Source of the DNA: Acephala macrosclerotiorum
Taxonomy: Eukaryota; Ascomycota; Leotiomycetes; Helotiales; Mollisiaceae
Direction: 5' to 3'
NCBI GenBank assembly: GCA_014904845.1
Contig: MU119295.1
Location: forward strand, 124,001-188,000
Length of the DNA: 64,000 nt
Shown: positions 12,396-23,187 of the stretch, in pieces
Position numbering within the stretch: position 1 is the stretch's first letter
How the letters are laid out: the number at the start of each line of letters is the position of its first letter
The notes under the pieces: generated by a model
The model's database searches: none
What the model was told of the DNA's origin: nothing
The model's input: the letters and a program-made list of their open reading frames with translations, nothing else
Translations under genes and position numbers: made by a program

Positions 12396-12966
12396 ATGTA
12401 CAGCGCGGCTTCGTTACTCACCACTGAGAGGCTAATACTCGAGCGCCAACATAACAAGGAGATTGCAGAGAAGGCAAGACGTGACATCGAATCCTCAAAA
12501 GCATCAGCGCCACAGCATGCACGCCAAGAAGTCAGCACTACGACCTCCCTCAACGTCGGCGATGCAGAAGGATGGGTGACACTTGAAGAACACCTGATTT
12601 TTATAGGATGGAGCAAATATCAGCCGATCCCAGTCGCAAAGGAATACAAGAAAAACATCGAGAGGCTGGTTGCTGAAGCTGCCTTATTGAAGGGTCAGAC
12701 ACACGTGGAAATTAGGTGAGAGTTTGATGCTGCCCTTTCGTTTGTGGGTTTCGCTGATATGTACAAGAGGTGGCATTCATAAACAGTCAAGTGAAGGAAC
12801 ACGAATCAGGCCAGAGATTGTCGGGTATGATCGTCACTTGACTGTGTTCTTCCCGAAGTTGAGTCGAAGAGCCCATGTCTATATCGGCCCACCTGATGAA
12901 CCGAAAGACTACAAGAAGCTTAGGATCTGGAGAAGGGAAGGAAAGCCAGCTGTGGTATTTTGTTGA
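12396..12966 (+). CDS. Unrecognised small protein, tandem family member C
   Basis: Two exons, 12396-12715 and 12768-12966, joined by a 52-nt intron (GTGAG...CAAG). The join restores alignment with member A, which has no intron there: VEIR-GGIHKQSSEG matches VRICGQLRKASFEG. An Arg/Gln/Ala-rich N-terminus leads to AEGWVTLEEHLIFIGW, EYKKNIERLVAEAALL, GYDRHLTVFFPKL, RRAHVYIGPPDEP and LRIWRREGKPAVVFC. Function unknown. I take the ATG in MYSAASLLTTERL; an in-frame ATG 72 bases upstream is possible. The intron in one paralogue but not the other suggests intron gain or loss after duplication. Confidence 0.65.
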
Positions 12967-13406
12967 CCGTTCTTTGTGCGGTACCCTAAGTTGCTGGCTC
13001 CAAGAAGTAGAACAATTCATCTCACATGCAAAGATACGTGGGCCAAATCTAAAGCATCTAGACCATCTCAATGATCCTTGTCAATTCATTTTCTGTTCCG
13101 ACTCCATGTCCTATGTACCGGATCCTCGATGTTTAGAAACAGAACCATTTAAAGAACCACTGACTACGAAATCCCAGCCTGAGGCACAGTTGCCTTGTAT
13201 TTCTATTGGTATTTCGAAGTCCATGGTGGAGGCCCTTCGTGATGCGAGAATGCTAGTCTTCGAGGACGATCATATTGTGAAGCGGATGTCGGTGGTTGAC
13301 AGCAGGTAGCAGGGTATCTGCAAAAGACCGCGCTTTGATATTCGAACGGTATTTCTTTCTTGGGAAAGTTGGTGAAGAGGGCGTCAACCAGCGTGATTGA
13401 GTGCTT
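12967..13406. other. Intergenic, no gene recognised
   Basis: A plus-strand frame runs on from the member C region to 13309 in another phase (ending VEALRDARMLVFEDDHIVKR). It has no family signature and its first part overlaps the coding end of member C out of frame, so I do not call it. Confidence 0.35.
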
Positions 13407-13851
13407 TTAAGGAAAGAGCTCAGTCTTTGACGAGGTGACAGAGGCTGGACAAGCAGAGAAGTCAGATAACACTTCTATAATGAGGGGGAGGAAAACTACC
13501 AGATTTGATGATTCAGATCCGCAGAAACCAACATTTCCTTCAGCTGCGTACAACTTCTTCTGAAGTAACGTCAGTTTCGTGCCGAAAGGAGGGGACAAAA
13601 CCAAGCGACTTACCAATACTGTTGGGTCTAGGGGGATTTGGTCTGTTACTACAACCTCGAAACTCCATGAATCAAACATGCAATCGTAAGAGAGGGTCTG
13701 CATAGCTGCATTCGGGACTCTTTTCTGAACAATATGGAGTCTTGAAAATCCCGTGGCAAGATCGATAACCATCGTGCGGCTCACTTCTTTCGACGCGAGG
13801 ACGCTATAATAGCGCCTTCTAGAATGCCTCCCTACAACATCACGGAGGATC
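13407..13851 (-). CDS. Unrecognised coding fragment with likely intron(s)
   Basis: Minus-strand reading is protein-like but not assigned to a family. It runs DKQILRDVVGRHSRRRYYSV, then SRTMVIDLATGFSRLHIVQK, YDCMFDSWSFEVVVTDQIPL and DPTVL. A GTAAGTCGC donor follows, and after a TTCAG acceptor the frame reads KKLYAAEGNVGFCGSESSNL. A further GTAG donor comes next. The frame is open upstream of the first internal Met, so the true start probably lies in an exon to the right of 13851. It may be a small gene or a remnant. A search with the joined exons against ascomycete proteomes would decide this. Confidence 0.35.
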
Positions 13852-14289
13852 TGTTTATCCGTGACATTGGTTGAAGGTAGGTCTAATCAATTTGGAAAAG
13901 CTGCAAAGATTGTTTTGAAGTCTGTTTATGAGATCTCTTGTATTGCTCAAGTATTCAAGTGCTCCGAATAGGTGTTTTAAACGAGCCCCTGAATATGGCA
14001 TTGCAGGTTTTACTTGGCGCAAATACCACGCCCATAGATAAAGAAGTAGAGGAGCTTGATGCATCCTTGGAGTTAAAGGGCAGGGAGACGAGGAGATGAA
14101 CAACTTAAGTAGCTAATTTCAGCCAGAGCATATGAGATCTGCGTCACCAAACACCATCGAGATTCTACACAAGCGTCTTGGTGGATTGCAGGCACCTAGA
14201 TTATGATCGTTATAGAAATCTTGGATATGGAACAATGATGCATCAGGCATGCTCCTGAAAGAAGAGATGGTATGTTCTTTACTGCACAG
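13852..14289. other. Intergenic, no gene recognised
   Basis: A minus-strand frame of 82 codons (13855-14103) could be an upstream exon of the preceding fragment but shows no domain. Otherwise this is the 3' flank of the kinase gene. Confidence 0.35.
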
Positions 14290-15831
14290 CTAAAAGCTCT
14301 TCGAAAACCAAGGGTGTCTCAATATCTCATCGGCGCTCATTCGCTCCCCGACATCATAGTTCAAAGCACCTTGCAAGAGATCGATGAAAAGATCGGCTTC
14401 TTCTCTGGAGATCCTGCCTGATGGAATTATATCCTTCACCGCAACTTTTGCCTGTCCAACGTCTGCCCCGTTCTTTCTAGTTCCATCGATAGTCAGGCTA
14501 TCCGGCTGCTCCTGCTGGTGTAGCTGGTTGATCTCTATGACTGCTCTTACAACACCCTCCAAACTGCATATCCTCTCCCCATCCAGCTCTTCTTGACTCG
14601 GTGTCTTTGGGGCTTCACTATCTACCTCATTGGTATTGCTTTCTGCATCTCTCTGAATCCCTCGAACATTGATTCCGCGAACAAGCTGACTTAGCAATGG
14701 TCCTTTCTTCTCCTTTGAAGGGATTTCGTCGTCGTGCAGGTCTAGAAAAGCAACCGCTATGCCGTTCTGGAAGGGTATAGGACCAAGAACCTCTTCCATT
14801 TGAGTAAGAACTTCCCAATCACCTCCCGTGATCTCCGGGAACAGCTCTTTGCCTGCTCTAATCTTGTATATGAGTACCCCAAGAGCCCAAATGTCAGCCT
14901 CTTTACCCACTTTGTCGAAGAGGAGGAACTCTGGTGGACAACTGGGGAATGGCGTGCTAAGATTCTCCGGTGGGTCGTTGAGAGAGTAAACCGTTCCGAA
15001 GTCAATGATCTTGATATTGCCAGTCCAATAGGGTAAAAGATTCATAGTGTTTGCGGGCTCGATTGCGTACTTCGGTGCTGTTGGCTCGACTCTTTTGGCG
15101 TCCAGTCGGGCAATTAATTCCACTTGCGAATGTCCTAAGAGCTTGAGGAGTGCGTCTGGTGTCAAGTGATCAAGGTTTTGTAGCTCAAGAAGTATGTTGT
15201 TGCAAGTTAGATCTCCATGGCCGATTCCGGCATTGTGAAAGAACGATACGGCTTGGGTGATTTGCAACGCCAAACGCTGCGCCATACTACCACCTAGCGT
15301 ATATTCTTCCTCCGCTCCACCGAACTGTGTTGCGTCGACTAGTTGCGCCAGACTGGGTCCAGCCAAGGGTGACACGACAGCTAGGTGTAAGCCATTTGGT
15401 CCATCGATCCAGAAACGCTCTGTTGGGAAGTTGACGAAATCTCCAAAGTGAGCTAACTCGGAGCCCACTTTACCCATCCCAGTCTCTTCAACTTTCATTG
15501 CTTCCTCAGATGCCTCTGCCATGATGACCTTGATCGCGACGTACTTTGACTTGTCTGTATCTTGCGCAAGCCAAACAGTGGAGAAGCCTCCATATCCCAG
15601 CTTATGAAGGACATTGTAGTGGCCGTTGAGGGTGTCTCTCAGCGCCACCGGGTGGTATCCTCCCATTCTGTAGTTTTCGATATCCTCTATATTGTCGGAG
15701 GTCTGATAGTAGTAGACTCTAGGTCTGTCTGCGCCTCCCTCGTTTGCATTGTTCTCGTTTGTATCTTCTTCGTTTGACCGCAATTCAGAGTCATCGAAAA
15801 CCATTGTTGGGTCAGAGTTAGCATCGACCAT
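14290..15831 (-). CDS. SRPK-like serine/threonine protein kinase
   Basis: Single-exon kinase of 513 residues. An acidic N-terminus leads to YRMGGYHPVALRDTLNGHYN, typical of SR-protein kinases. The glycine loop LGYGGFSTVWLAQ lies near residues 78-90, with the ATP Lys in YVAIKV (K101). The catalytic loop is HGDLTCNNILL (Asp207), with Gly replacing the Arg of HRD as often seen in fungal SRPK-like proteins. DFG is IIDFGTVY (277-279), and FPSCPPEFLL and GKEADIWALGVLIYKI are the APE and helix F regions. A Ser/Glu-rich insert sits between the later helices, and RMSADEILRHPWF is the usual C-terminal motif. SRPKs phosphorylate Arg/Ser-repeat proteins; filamentous fungi carry expanded sets of uncertain substrates. 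A CTTT microsatellite lies just upstream near 15882-15897. Confidence 0.9.
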   Translation of the reverse strand: MVDANSDPTMVFDDSELRSNEEDTNENNANEGGADRPRVYYYQTSDNIEDIENYRMGGYHPVALRDTLNGHYNVLHKLGYGGFSTVWLAQDTDKSKYVAIKVIMAEASEEAMKVEETGMGKVGSELAHFGDFVNFPTERFWIDGPNGLHLAVVSPLAGPSLAQLVDATQFGGAEEEYTLGGSMAQRLALQITQAVSFFHNAGIGHGDLTCNNILLELQNLDHLTPDALLKLLGHSQVELIARLDAKRVEPTAPKYAIEPANTMNLLPYWTGNIKIIDFGTVYSLNDPPENLSTPFPSCPPEFLLFDKVGKEADIWALGVLIYKIRAGKELFPEITGGDWEVLTQMEEVLGPIPFQNGIAVAFLDLHDDEIPSKEKKGPLLSQLVRGINVRGIQRDAESNTNEVDSEAPKTPSQEELDGERICSLEGVVRAVIEINQLHQQEQPDSLTIDGTRKNGADVGQAKVAVKDIIPSGRISREEADLFIDLLQGALNYDVGERMSADEILRHPWFSKSF

Positions 15832-16742
15832 TGCTGCTGGATTCTCTTTTATCTTTGGAATGTCGACAAGTGTTAGTGTTTTTCTTTCTTTCTTTCTTGA
15901 TTTAGAGGCTGACCGATGTTGATGTTTTCAAGAGGCTGTTTTGTGGGGAAGGTAAAACGTTTTGCAAATAAGAGTTGGAAAGAAGATGCTAGCCCGCTTG
16001 TTCACAAGCGCGCACTACTCACACTTGAAGGTGAATCACCTTGACGATCTCGTACAAATGCTCAAAGCCGAGTGGTTCAAGTCGCGTTTGCGCTGAAAAA
16101 GGTCACGTGCTCGGTACAGAGCCAAAACAAATCTCGTTTCTTGCTTCACACTCTCTCACCAACAAAAGAACAGAATGTCAAGGGTACTCTTAGAAGCCTT
16201 CCACATATCTCTTATGGATACAGATCGTGAAGTATCATGCTCTTTCTCGAGGAATCTAAGGCATTTAAATCAATCAATTCCTGTGCATCATCTAAATAGA
16301 GTGCCAAACCTAACAGAACGGAGTCCGCCAGATAATCATAAACAACATAGCTTTTGACGCGAGCCTCCCTAGGTACGGAAGCACCCATTAGCTTCTAGCT
16401 GGGTGCCTGAAATACAACTGTGAATGGCAATTCCCGTCCAGATCGAATTTATGGCCCTTGGAAACAATCCAATATCTCTAATGTAGCTGCTCTCCTGTTC
16501 CCCTCGCACAAACGATCAAACACGACTCTTTCAAGTAAACCTGCCATGACCTCCTCGCTAACACACTGCGCTAACACCTTCGGAAACCTTAACTCCAAAC
16601 CCTCGATTTCTCTCCGGACTCTAGAGGAAAACACAGGGTTTCTTGTAGGAAAGTTCCAATGCTTTCAAGTAAGATGGCCTCAGCTGCACTGCAGAACGAG
16701 CACGACTTGACCGTCGTATCAATAAGGACTGCAAAGAAGATG
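15832..16742. other. Intergenic: kinase promoter and F-box gene upstream region
   Basis: The kinase promoter lies at the left, with the CTTTCTTTCTTTCTTT tract and the string GGTCACGTGCTCGG near 16100 holding a CACGTG E-box. No gene is recognised from 16175 to 16742; the short frames there have no domain. Confidence 0.4.
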
Positions 16743-17863
16743 ATGGATCCGCAGCTCAACGAAAAAACACTCGTTGGCAAACTATCAAAGGAGTTATTCC
16801 CTTAAATTGGCAAGCATTTAAACTTTGCGAGCGCAGCCTTCCTCTCACTCACATGCCGTAGGGCGTACATCACCCTCGGTAATCAATATCTCCTCGATCT
16901 CAAAATCGTCCGACCTATGGAAACGATGCCGGAAGATGAGCTGCGGGCTTGTATGAGAGTGCTTAAGTCTTTGGAGGACAGCTCTGTCTTTCGAGACGCC
17001 CTCTCGTGTGAACCTTGTCACAAATTTCATACTATGGACAAGTCACCACACAAGTACGACAGAATGAGTCTCGTGGGAAAACCAGCTAGAGCTTCAGGAC
17101 GTGGGTTTCCACTCTATGTCCAGGAAGAGCAAAAAATTGAATCTTGAATCACTCTTCTATCCCCGTTTCTCACGCCTAAACTTCTTCCTTGTAATGAGGC
17201 GACATCGCCTCGGGGTGAACGATTCGAAGCAAATGAATAGCTTGCGAACTAAATTAACATTTGAACTCCATTTCAAGAATATCCAGATCGTGTCCAAACC
17301 CCGCATCGTTGTAGGACAACTGCTGATGCGGATTCAGTACTTCATGGAACCCAGTAGGTTGGGACATTCACAGCGCAGACCTGGAAAAAGGGGCAACGGC
17401 TCGATTCTGGGAATCCAGATCCACGTTCTTATTCGACGCGCGACGACCTTCACACTTCAGGGAAATCGATGATATGGCATGCTGTTGACTCAGTCATTGT
17501 GTCCTTGACGAGGATGAGAACGATCAATTGGTTCTCGGCATTGGACAGGCTTGCAAGAAATGCTGTCTCACGGGATCTTCAATTGACTATCCTACTGGTA
17601 TAATGTTGGACAGCTATGTCGATGTCGTGAAGGCGGACGGAAGTGATCAACTTATTCTGTGTATCATAAAATGGGTGGACGTCGCAGATAAAGTCAACTG
17701 GAACGATGAGGTCGATAATTCTTGGCGCGAACAAGTAGAGAAGTTCTGTTCTGAAGGGTATAATGGGGATATGATCAGAGACAACTTTGAAGAAGAATGG
17801 CTTGTGCCAATGAATAAGTTCACAAGTGGATTGGACTCGAAAGTCTCTTCGGACTTGATCTAG
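16743..17863 (+). pseudogene. F-box family gene, inactivated
   Basis: F-box proteins link substrates to SCF ubiquitin ligases. From ATG 16743 the frame reads KLSKELFP, a TAA stop at 16803, then IGKHLNFASAAFLSLTCRRA, which is an F-box with one codon lost. Downstream come YLLDLKIVRPME, a Cys/His pair CEPCHKFH, then in a second frame MRRHRLG and KPRIVVGQLLMRIQYFMEP, then in a third frame CKKC and IDYPTG...IIKWVDVADKVNW. These blocks occur in this order in a large family of Pezizomycotina F-box proteins, as I recall it. The frame changes near 17100-17150 and near 17460-17530. The first stop is what CAA to TAA would give, a RIP-type change. Introns at the frame changes are not excluded but I see no good splice sites. 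Confidence 0.6.
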
Positions 17864-18254
17864 GCTTATGCTGGGTATTTCAATTGAGCTTTAGCAAACT
17901 CTTTCCCGACATAGGGCTAGTCACTCTATCTGCATTTTCAATCTCTCAGCATTCGCTGGATATTGTCGCAAACTCTGAGTGCTAGGATTGGTTCACATAC
18001 CGCAACTAATATAAAGGGGCACGAAATTCACTAGCGAACGTACTGAGATATTGCGGAACGAAGAAATTCCAGCAGAGGCTAGGATTTTTGAAGGCTTTAA
18101 TGTTCAGACATGTCGTTTCCGGATGTATATCATAAGAATAATTATACCTCCAACTCTATTCAAACCCGTTCCTAGACTTTCATTTCATCGTAAATAAAAA
18201 ATGCTGTGTTCTTTTCGTGTTCCGATAGTTCATCATTCGCCTAGCCCTCACCTC
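17864..18254. other. Intergenic between two pseudogenes
   Basis: I see no gene, RNA or repeat structure here. It lies between the ends of two converging decayed genes. Confidence 0.4.
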
Positions 18255-19892
18255 TCATTTCCCCTCCAGATCCAGACCAGCCCTCCACCTCCCCGTCTCC
18301 TCAATAAACTTCGCCAAACCCTCCACCCTCCTATCAGCCTCCTTATACTCCTCCCAATAATACCCCTGTCCCCATTCTCATGTTTTTCTCTCTTCCTCGT
18401 CGTCCATTTTCGCAGGATATAATCTAAAGGTAGGGAACATCCTCAACTCCTCACCTGGCACATCGTTCGCCCCAGCATCCATCTTTGAAATGACGACTTT
18501 GTCTTTCCACCTCTCATCGTTCTTGTAGAGCATCACTAGTTTCTTGAGAACGGGGAAGATGGCTTTGCAAGGTCCGCACCGCTTCGTTTCGAACTCGATG
18601 AATACATCTTTGGTGGGGTCGAGAACAATCTCGTCGAATGTAGTAGCGACGGCTTCGATTACGGGGCTGGTTTGAATGGGCACTGGTGCTGATTTGACAG
18701 AGGGATGGCGATCACCGTTCAGGAAGTCGTAGAGGAAATCTGGGAGGGCGTCTTGGAGGGGAATGGTGGGGTCATTGAAGGAATAGCGATGATTTTTGAT
18801 GGGTTCGCGGATTGCAAATGCGGGGTACGCTGGGGACAGAAGACGGAGGTCTTGGTCCATTTCTGCTTCTGCGTATTGGGAAGCGTCCTAGGTACCAAAG
18901 TGAATGCGGCTCTTGTGCGCTTTTGCTAAGGCTTCGGCGACGGAGGTGAGTTCAGGGGAGATTGGTTGGCCGTTGGTAAGGATGTATCCGAGCGGAATTC
19001 CTTACTGCATTTGAAGTTAGTGATTCGCTTTACCAAATTGGGTCTCGGAGGACTAACACTGAGCAAGTCGTCATGAAGCTTGGGCAGAAACTCTGAGATG
19101 AGAGGCCTGGCTGCCTCTTGTATGAACCCAGCCATTGCATCCAGATCAGAACTGAACCACTTAACCTCCTTCCTGTCATCGAAATTCTTGTAAAACCGCA
19201 ATAGAAGGCACGATTACTCCCTCCGCGGCTGCAAACTCAGGATCTGTCTCCCAAGCCATACCAAAAAGAAGGTTGTCACGGAAACTCCGCGCGAGTCCGT
19301 TGAAGAGTGGATAGAGTCTCCAATCCCCTTTTCCGGTGTATCCAACGATAACTACATCGTTTTGTGCTTTGAATGATTCGAGATTGTCTTTAGTGATGTT
19401 TGAGATGAGCTCGGACATCTGTCGGTGAAGGTACTGAGTGATCCTATTGACTCAAAGTCAGCAGGTTCGACAGAGAGGGCCATGTATTTACTCTTTCTCC
19501 CTCCATGCCCCTCTATACTCCCTCAGATCATCAACGCCTGAAGCAGGTACAGCGACGGAATACCTCAATTCCATCCGTCGATGTTCAGTCTCTGAACAAG
19601 ATCATAGCTCTTATCAATATCGACAACGGCGCATTGAGTACCGTTCTTTTGCAGATTTCTGGCAATCTTCAATCATTCAATGTGTAAGCATCCAAAGGAA
19701 CGATTTGTGGTGGGGCAAGCTTACCCGTTCGAAAATAGCCTTGAAATGATTCCACCTCGGCAACATAACATGTGTAAACCCTACAAATATATAATCGTAT
19801 GAGTTGACGAATTCGTCGAATCTGTCATTGTTGAGAACAGCCACGTGCTCTGTCCCCAGAGGAGGAAGCTCTGGTCTGTTGCTCGTCGACAT
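18255..19892 (-). pseudogene. Protein disulfide isomerase-like gene, inactivated
   Basis: PDI of the endoplasmic reticulum has four thioredoxin folds (a-b-b'-a'). Here the first fold keeps LNNDRFDEFVNSYDYIFVGF but reads THVMLPRW where the catalytic CGHC should be. The b domains are visible as NLQKNGTQCAVVDIDKSYDL, SELISNITKDNLESFKAQND and AAAEGVIVPSIAV. The last fold has FIEFETKRCGPCKAIFP with an intact CxxC of thioredoxin type (CGPC), VVISKMDAGANDVPG and FRLYPA. In-frame stops lie at 19565-19567 (TGA after DGWN, with a frame change following), just before GIPLGYILT (TAA), at 18888-18890 (TAG between HFGT and DASQYAEAE) and at 18378-18380 (TGA before EWGQGYYWEEYKEA). Homology continues past each. 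Three fit C-to-T changes. No signal peptide survives upstream. Confidence 0.75.
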
Positions 19893-20549
19893 TGCTCCTT
19901 GAGCACTTAGTGTCGCGTTGGAAGAGTGTCTTGAGAGGTTATTTAAGATGAAGTTGTTGATACCGAGAGCCGCACAGGGTCAAGTTTATTTTTCACGACT
20001 GTGCCTCACCGGGCGTTGGTATCACACAAACTTCATGCACGTTGATTCGATCTTCGCCAATCTCGAATGTGGTTTGCTCTCGCTGCATACGGCTGATGCG
20101 GGCTGCAATTTCTACCTATAATCACCACGAATAAACTCTTAAGTCGACCCCTACCAACCGTTTCATCTTTCTCTCCCAGAACAAACAGAACATTTATCTT
20201 TAAGTAAAAATAAAGTCTCTCGGTACCCCTTTTCCCCTGGCCCCACACTCACGTGCCCCCAAACGAAAACAGGGATTCTGACAGCGCTGATCCTCCCCCC
20301 TTTCAGCACCGACGTCATTGCCCCAAGCTTTCTCCCAGAATATCAAAGTTTCCCAAAACAAGAATTCATGACGACGATTTCCCAAAAGGAATCGATCTCT
20401 TCAAGGGTCTGTATCCCCATAAAGCTTGTGTCAATCCCTCCTGAGTTTACAATATTTCGATCGTACAACATTTCCCACAATTCAAGCAACACCAAGCTTT
20501 CCAGACCCAACACCAAGAAATCCACGCTAGATAAAGTTAAATAGACAAC
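19893..20549. other. Intergenic: divergent upstream region
   Basis: Upstream DNA of the PDI relic on one side and promoter plus leader of the coiled-coil gene on the other. A long C-rich, A-rich leader precedes the ATG at 20550. No separate gene is recognised. Confidence 0.4.
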
Positions 20550-21047
20550 ATGCCTCTCTTCAACCGCCATCAAAACGTCGAAACAGCCCCCGTCGTCGAA
20601 GAAAAGCCCGTAAAACGCAGCTCCACCCTCTTCGGCCGCCGCAACCGCTCCATGTCCCCCTCCCGCACAACATCCACTACCACACACCACACCACCTCAA
20701 CATCCAACACCTCACCTCACCGCCGCACCGGCCTTCTCCACCGTCGAGATGAAGATCCCAGCATAATTGCAGCAAGAGAGAGGGTCATGAATGCAGAAGC
20801 AGCAGAGCGAGAAGCGGACAAGGCGTTGGTAGCAGCTAGGATTGCGGTGAAGGAGGCGAGGGAGCATATCAGGAGACTCGAGAAGGAGGCTGCCGAGGAG
20901 GCGAGGTTGGCGAAGATTAAGCAGGAGCAGGCGAGTAAGATGAGTAAGAGGGGGCATATGCTTGGTCGTGAGTACTCCTTTCCTGTGACTTGATATTTGG
21001 TGATGGATTGATGCTAACGCGCGAGGGCAGGTCATGAACACCACTGA
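20550..21047 (+). CDS. Small coiled-coil protein, function unknown
   Basis: Two exons: 20550-20967 and 21031-21047, joined by a 63-nt GTGAGT...GCAG intron that adds only five codons and gives the C-terminus KRGHMLGRHEHH. The N-terminal half is basic and Ser/Thr-rich (KRSSTLFGRRNRSMSPSRTT), likely disordered and a phosphorylation target. Residues about 70-130 form an Ala/Glu/Arg-rich helix (ARERVMNAEAAEREADKALV) predicted to be coiled coil. Proteins of this layout are, as I recall, conserved across filamentous ascomycetes without known role. No signal peptide or membrane segment. The tiny last exon is supported by the clean splice sites. Confidence 0.7.
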
Positions 21048-21555
21048 ATCACGACATGAAATGATGCGACGAAGTTACCCGAAGAGATGCAATGTGATGT
21101 TTAGATACCCTTTCTCGACTTCAAGTAACATATAACCCACTACTCCGCGATTCTGATCCCGCCTTTCTTTCGAGCGAAAATTTCACGAATTACAACTAGG
21201 CGTATGAGCAGCGAAGAAAAGATGCATGAGTTTCTTTGGAGTTCTGAGCGAATGTATAATAGCTTGTTTGCAGCGTTGCCTTTCAATATGACTTTGACTT
21301 TACAATCTAGCCTTGCTCATGGTTCTCACTTGAGCCAGTCACTATCTTTGTTCATATCCTTCCCAAAAAATTGCGATATTGAATCCACGAATATGATAGT
21401 TGGGTATTCATTAAAGCAAAACAAGTGCTCGAAAAGCAATATACGACGTGGAAGCAAGTTTCAAACACGCTTACCATTCAACGCAATGGCTAAGTGAGCC
21501 TCGATTGCTCGGAATTTCAACGCTTTCCTCACCATATTCACAATGCCGCCGTTCC
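21048..21555. other. Intergenic, convergent 3' flanks
   Basis: Lies between the convergent ends of the coiled-coil gene and the P450 gene. A plus frame of 97 codons (21204-21497) has no recognisable feature. Confidence 0.45.
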
Positions 21556-23187
21556 TCACTTACCAACGCCTTCAGCCTTCGACCCAAAATCCACAGCCGG
21601 CTCGCAAAAGACTCTTAGATGTCTTCCCGGATAGAAAGGCGTGAAGCAATCCCTCCACTCCAAATCCTCTTTCTTCGTACCGTCAAGTTTCATCTCAAAT
21701 TTCCTCAGCAGCGTCGCATAAAGAATGTACAGCTCACACCACGCCAGATTCATCCCCAGGCAGCTTCTCGGTCCTTTACTGAAAGCGACTAACCACTTCT
21801 CAAGACCAGAAGATTTCTCTCCCATCCAGCGAGAAGGGCTGAATTTTTCTGGATCCTCAAATATTGTGGACGCTTGGTGGACGAAGAACGAGGATATACC
21901 GACAATGGTTCCGCCTGGGATGAAGGAGCCTCCGACCATAGCGCCGGTATCAGGGACGATTCGGAGGAGTGGGGAGCAGGCTCCAGGTGAGATGCGAAGA
22001 GACTCCTTGATTGTTGCTGTTAGGAGAGGGAGACCTTCCAGTGTTTCGAGAGAAGGAGGGTTGTTGATATCTGGCCATGCTGTGAGGATTTCTTTGCTGA
22101 GGGCGGAGTGCAGTTTGGGTTGATCGAGGATATGGAAGAAGGCTGTCATGGATGTATCACCTACAGTCACACCACCAGCGAAGAGCATTGTGAGTGCTTC
22201 TTCGAGGAGAGCTAGTTTGGTGAATATGGGACTGCGGTTATGCACGTAGGGATCGAGTAGACGGTGATATATTGTTGGGTGTGGCGATGCTTCGAGGATT
22301 GAGGGGTTGGTCGAGACGTCTTCGACTTGCTTAGCGAGGATGACTTGGAGATGTGTCAAGCCTGCCGTCTCGGGAGATGCTTTGATAGCCAGCCTTGGAG
22401 GTAGCGAGAAGATTGTTTTTCGGAACCAAGGGAAGTGATGAAAGAGGTGGAAGGTCGGAAGTGAATTGTCCATCGCGACGACAATCGGAGCGGCGAAGTC
22501 GGGCGCATCCATTGCGTCGACGGATTTTGCGAAGCAGAATTCCGTGATCATGTCGACTGTGAAGCATCGGAATGCGAACAGCATGTCGGATGACTTGCCG
22601 ACAGCCTGGTTCTTCCGGAGAGCTTGTACGAGATGTTCAACCTGTCACTATCAGCTAGCACAAATGGAAGAGGTAAACTTGACTCGCCTTCTCTCTGACC
22701 AACGACTGCAGGTCAAGAATCGTTCTCCTCGAGAACAACGGCTGAAGAACCTCTTTCCTTTGCTTCGAGTCCGCATATTTCGTGAGACCAAAGCTCGAAT
22801 GATCCTCTCCGAAAGACTCATACAGCTTTGCCTCTTTATCCCAACGCAAATTGCCGTTGTAAATGTTATGATATGCGTCCGGATTTGCAAAGTGAAGCTA
22901 TCGCCATCAGCCTTACTCTCATCACTTCAAACCACCCGACGTACCTCATTTGGTCCCACCCTCACAATGTCGCCATATCTCCTGTGCAGCTCAACCAACA
23001 CATGAACCATCGACTCCCCCCTCACAACCTCAATCCACGTCTTCCACCACGCCGTCACACCTGCAGCCTTCGGGCCCGGAAACTTTGCCAGAGGATGAAA
23101 AGTGACATTATAGACCCCCCAGCAAAGCCTATAAGCAACCCATCCTGCGACCGCGGTCCAGACCGTCGAAAAGAAAGTGATTTCCAT
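21556..23187 (-). CDS. Cytochrome P450 monooxygenase
   Basis: Heme-thiolate monooxygenase anchored in the ER membrane; substrate unknown. The chosen start gives MEITFFSTVWTAVAGWVAYR, a membrane anchor, then NVTFHPLAKFPGPKAAG and RYGDIVRVGPNE. A standard GTACG intron follows, then LHFANPDAYHNIYNG. A second intron after SLVREK starts with GC (AAG/GCGAGT) and ends CAG, joining to VEHLVQALRK. The last exon has the I-helix MLFAGGVTVGDTSMTAFF, the ExxR in IKESLRISPGA, PEKFSPSRWMGE and the heme loop FSKGPRSCLGMNLAW with its Cys ligand. Length is near 500 residues, normal. An upstream ATG at 23280 would add 31 codons but puts them before the anchor. The I-helix and heme loop resemble fungal secondary-metabolism P450s, and no backbone enzyme is nearby. 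Confidence 0.92.

Noticed and set aside
12875..13309. 144-codon plus-strand frame after member C
   Set aside because: Its first third overlaps the coding end of member C out of frame; no signature in the rest.
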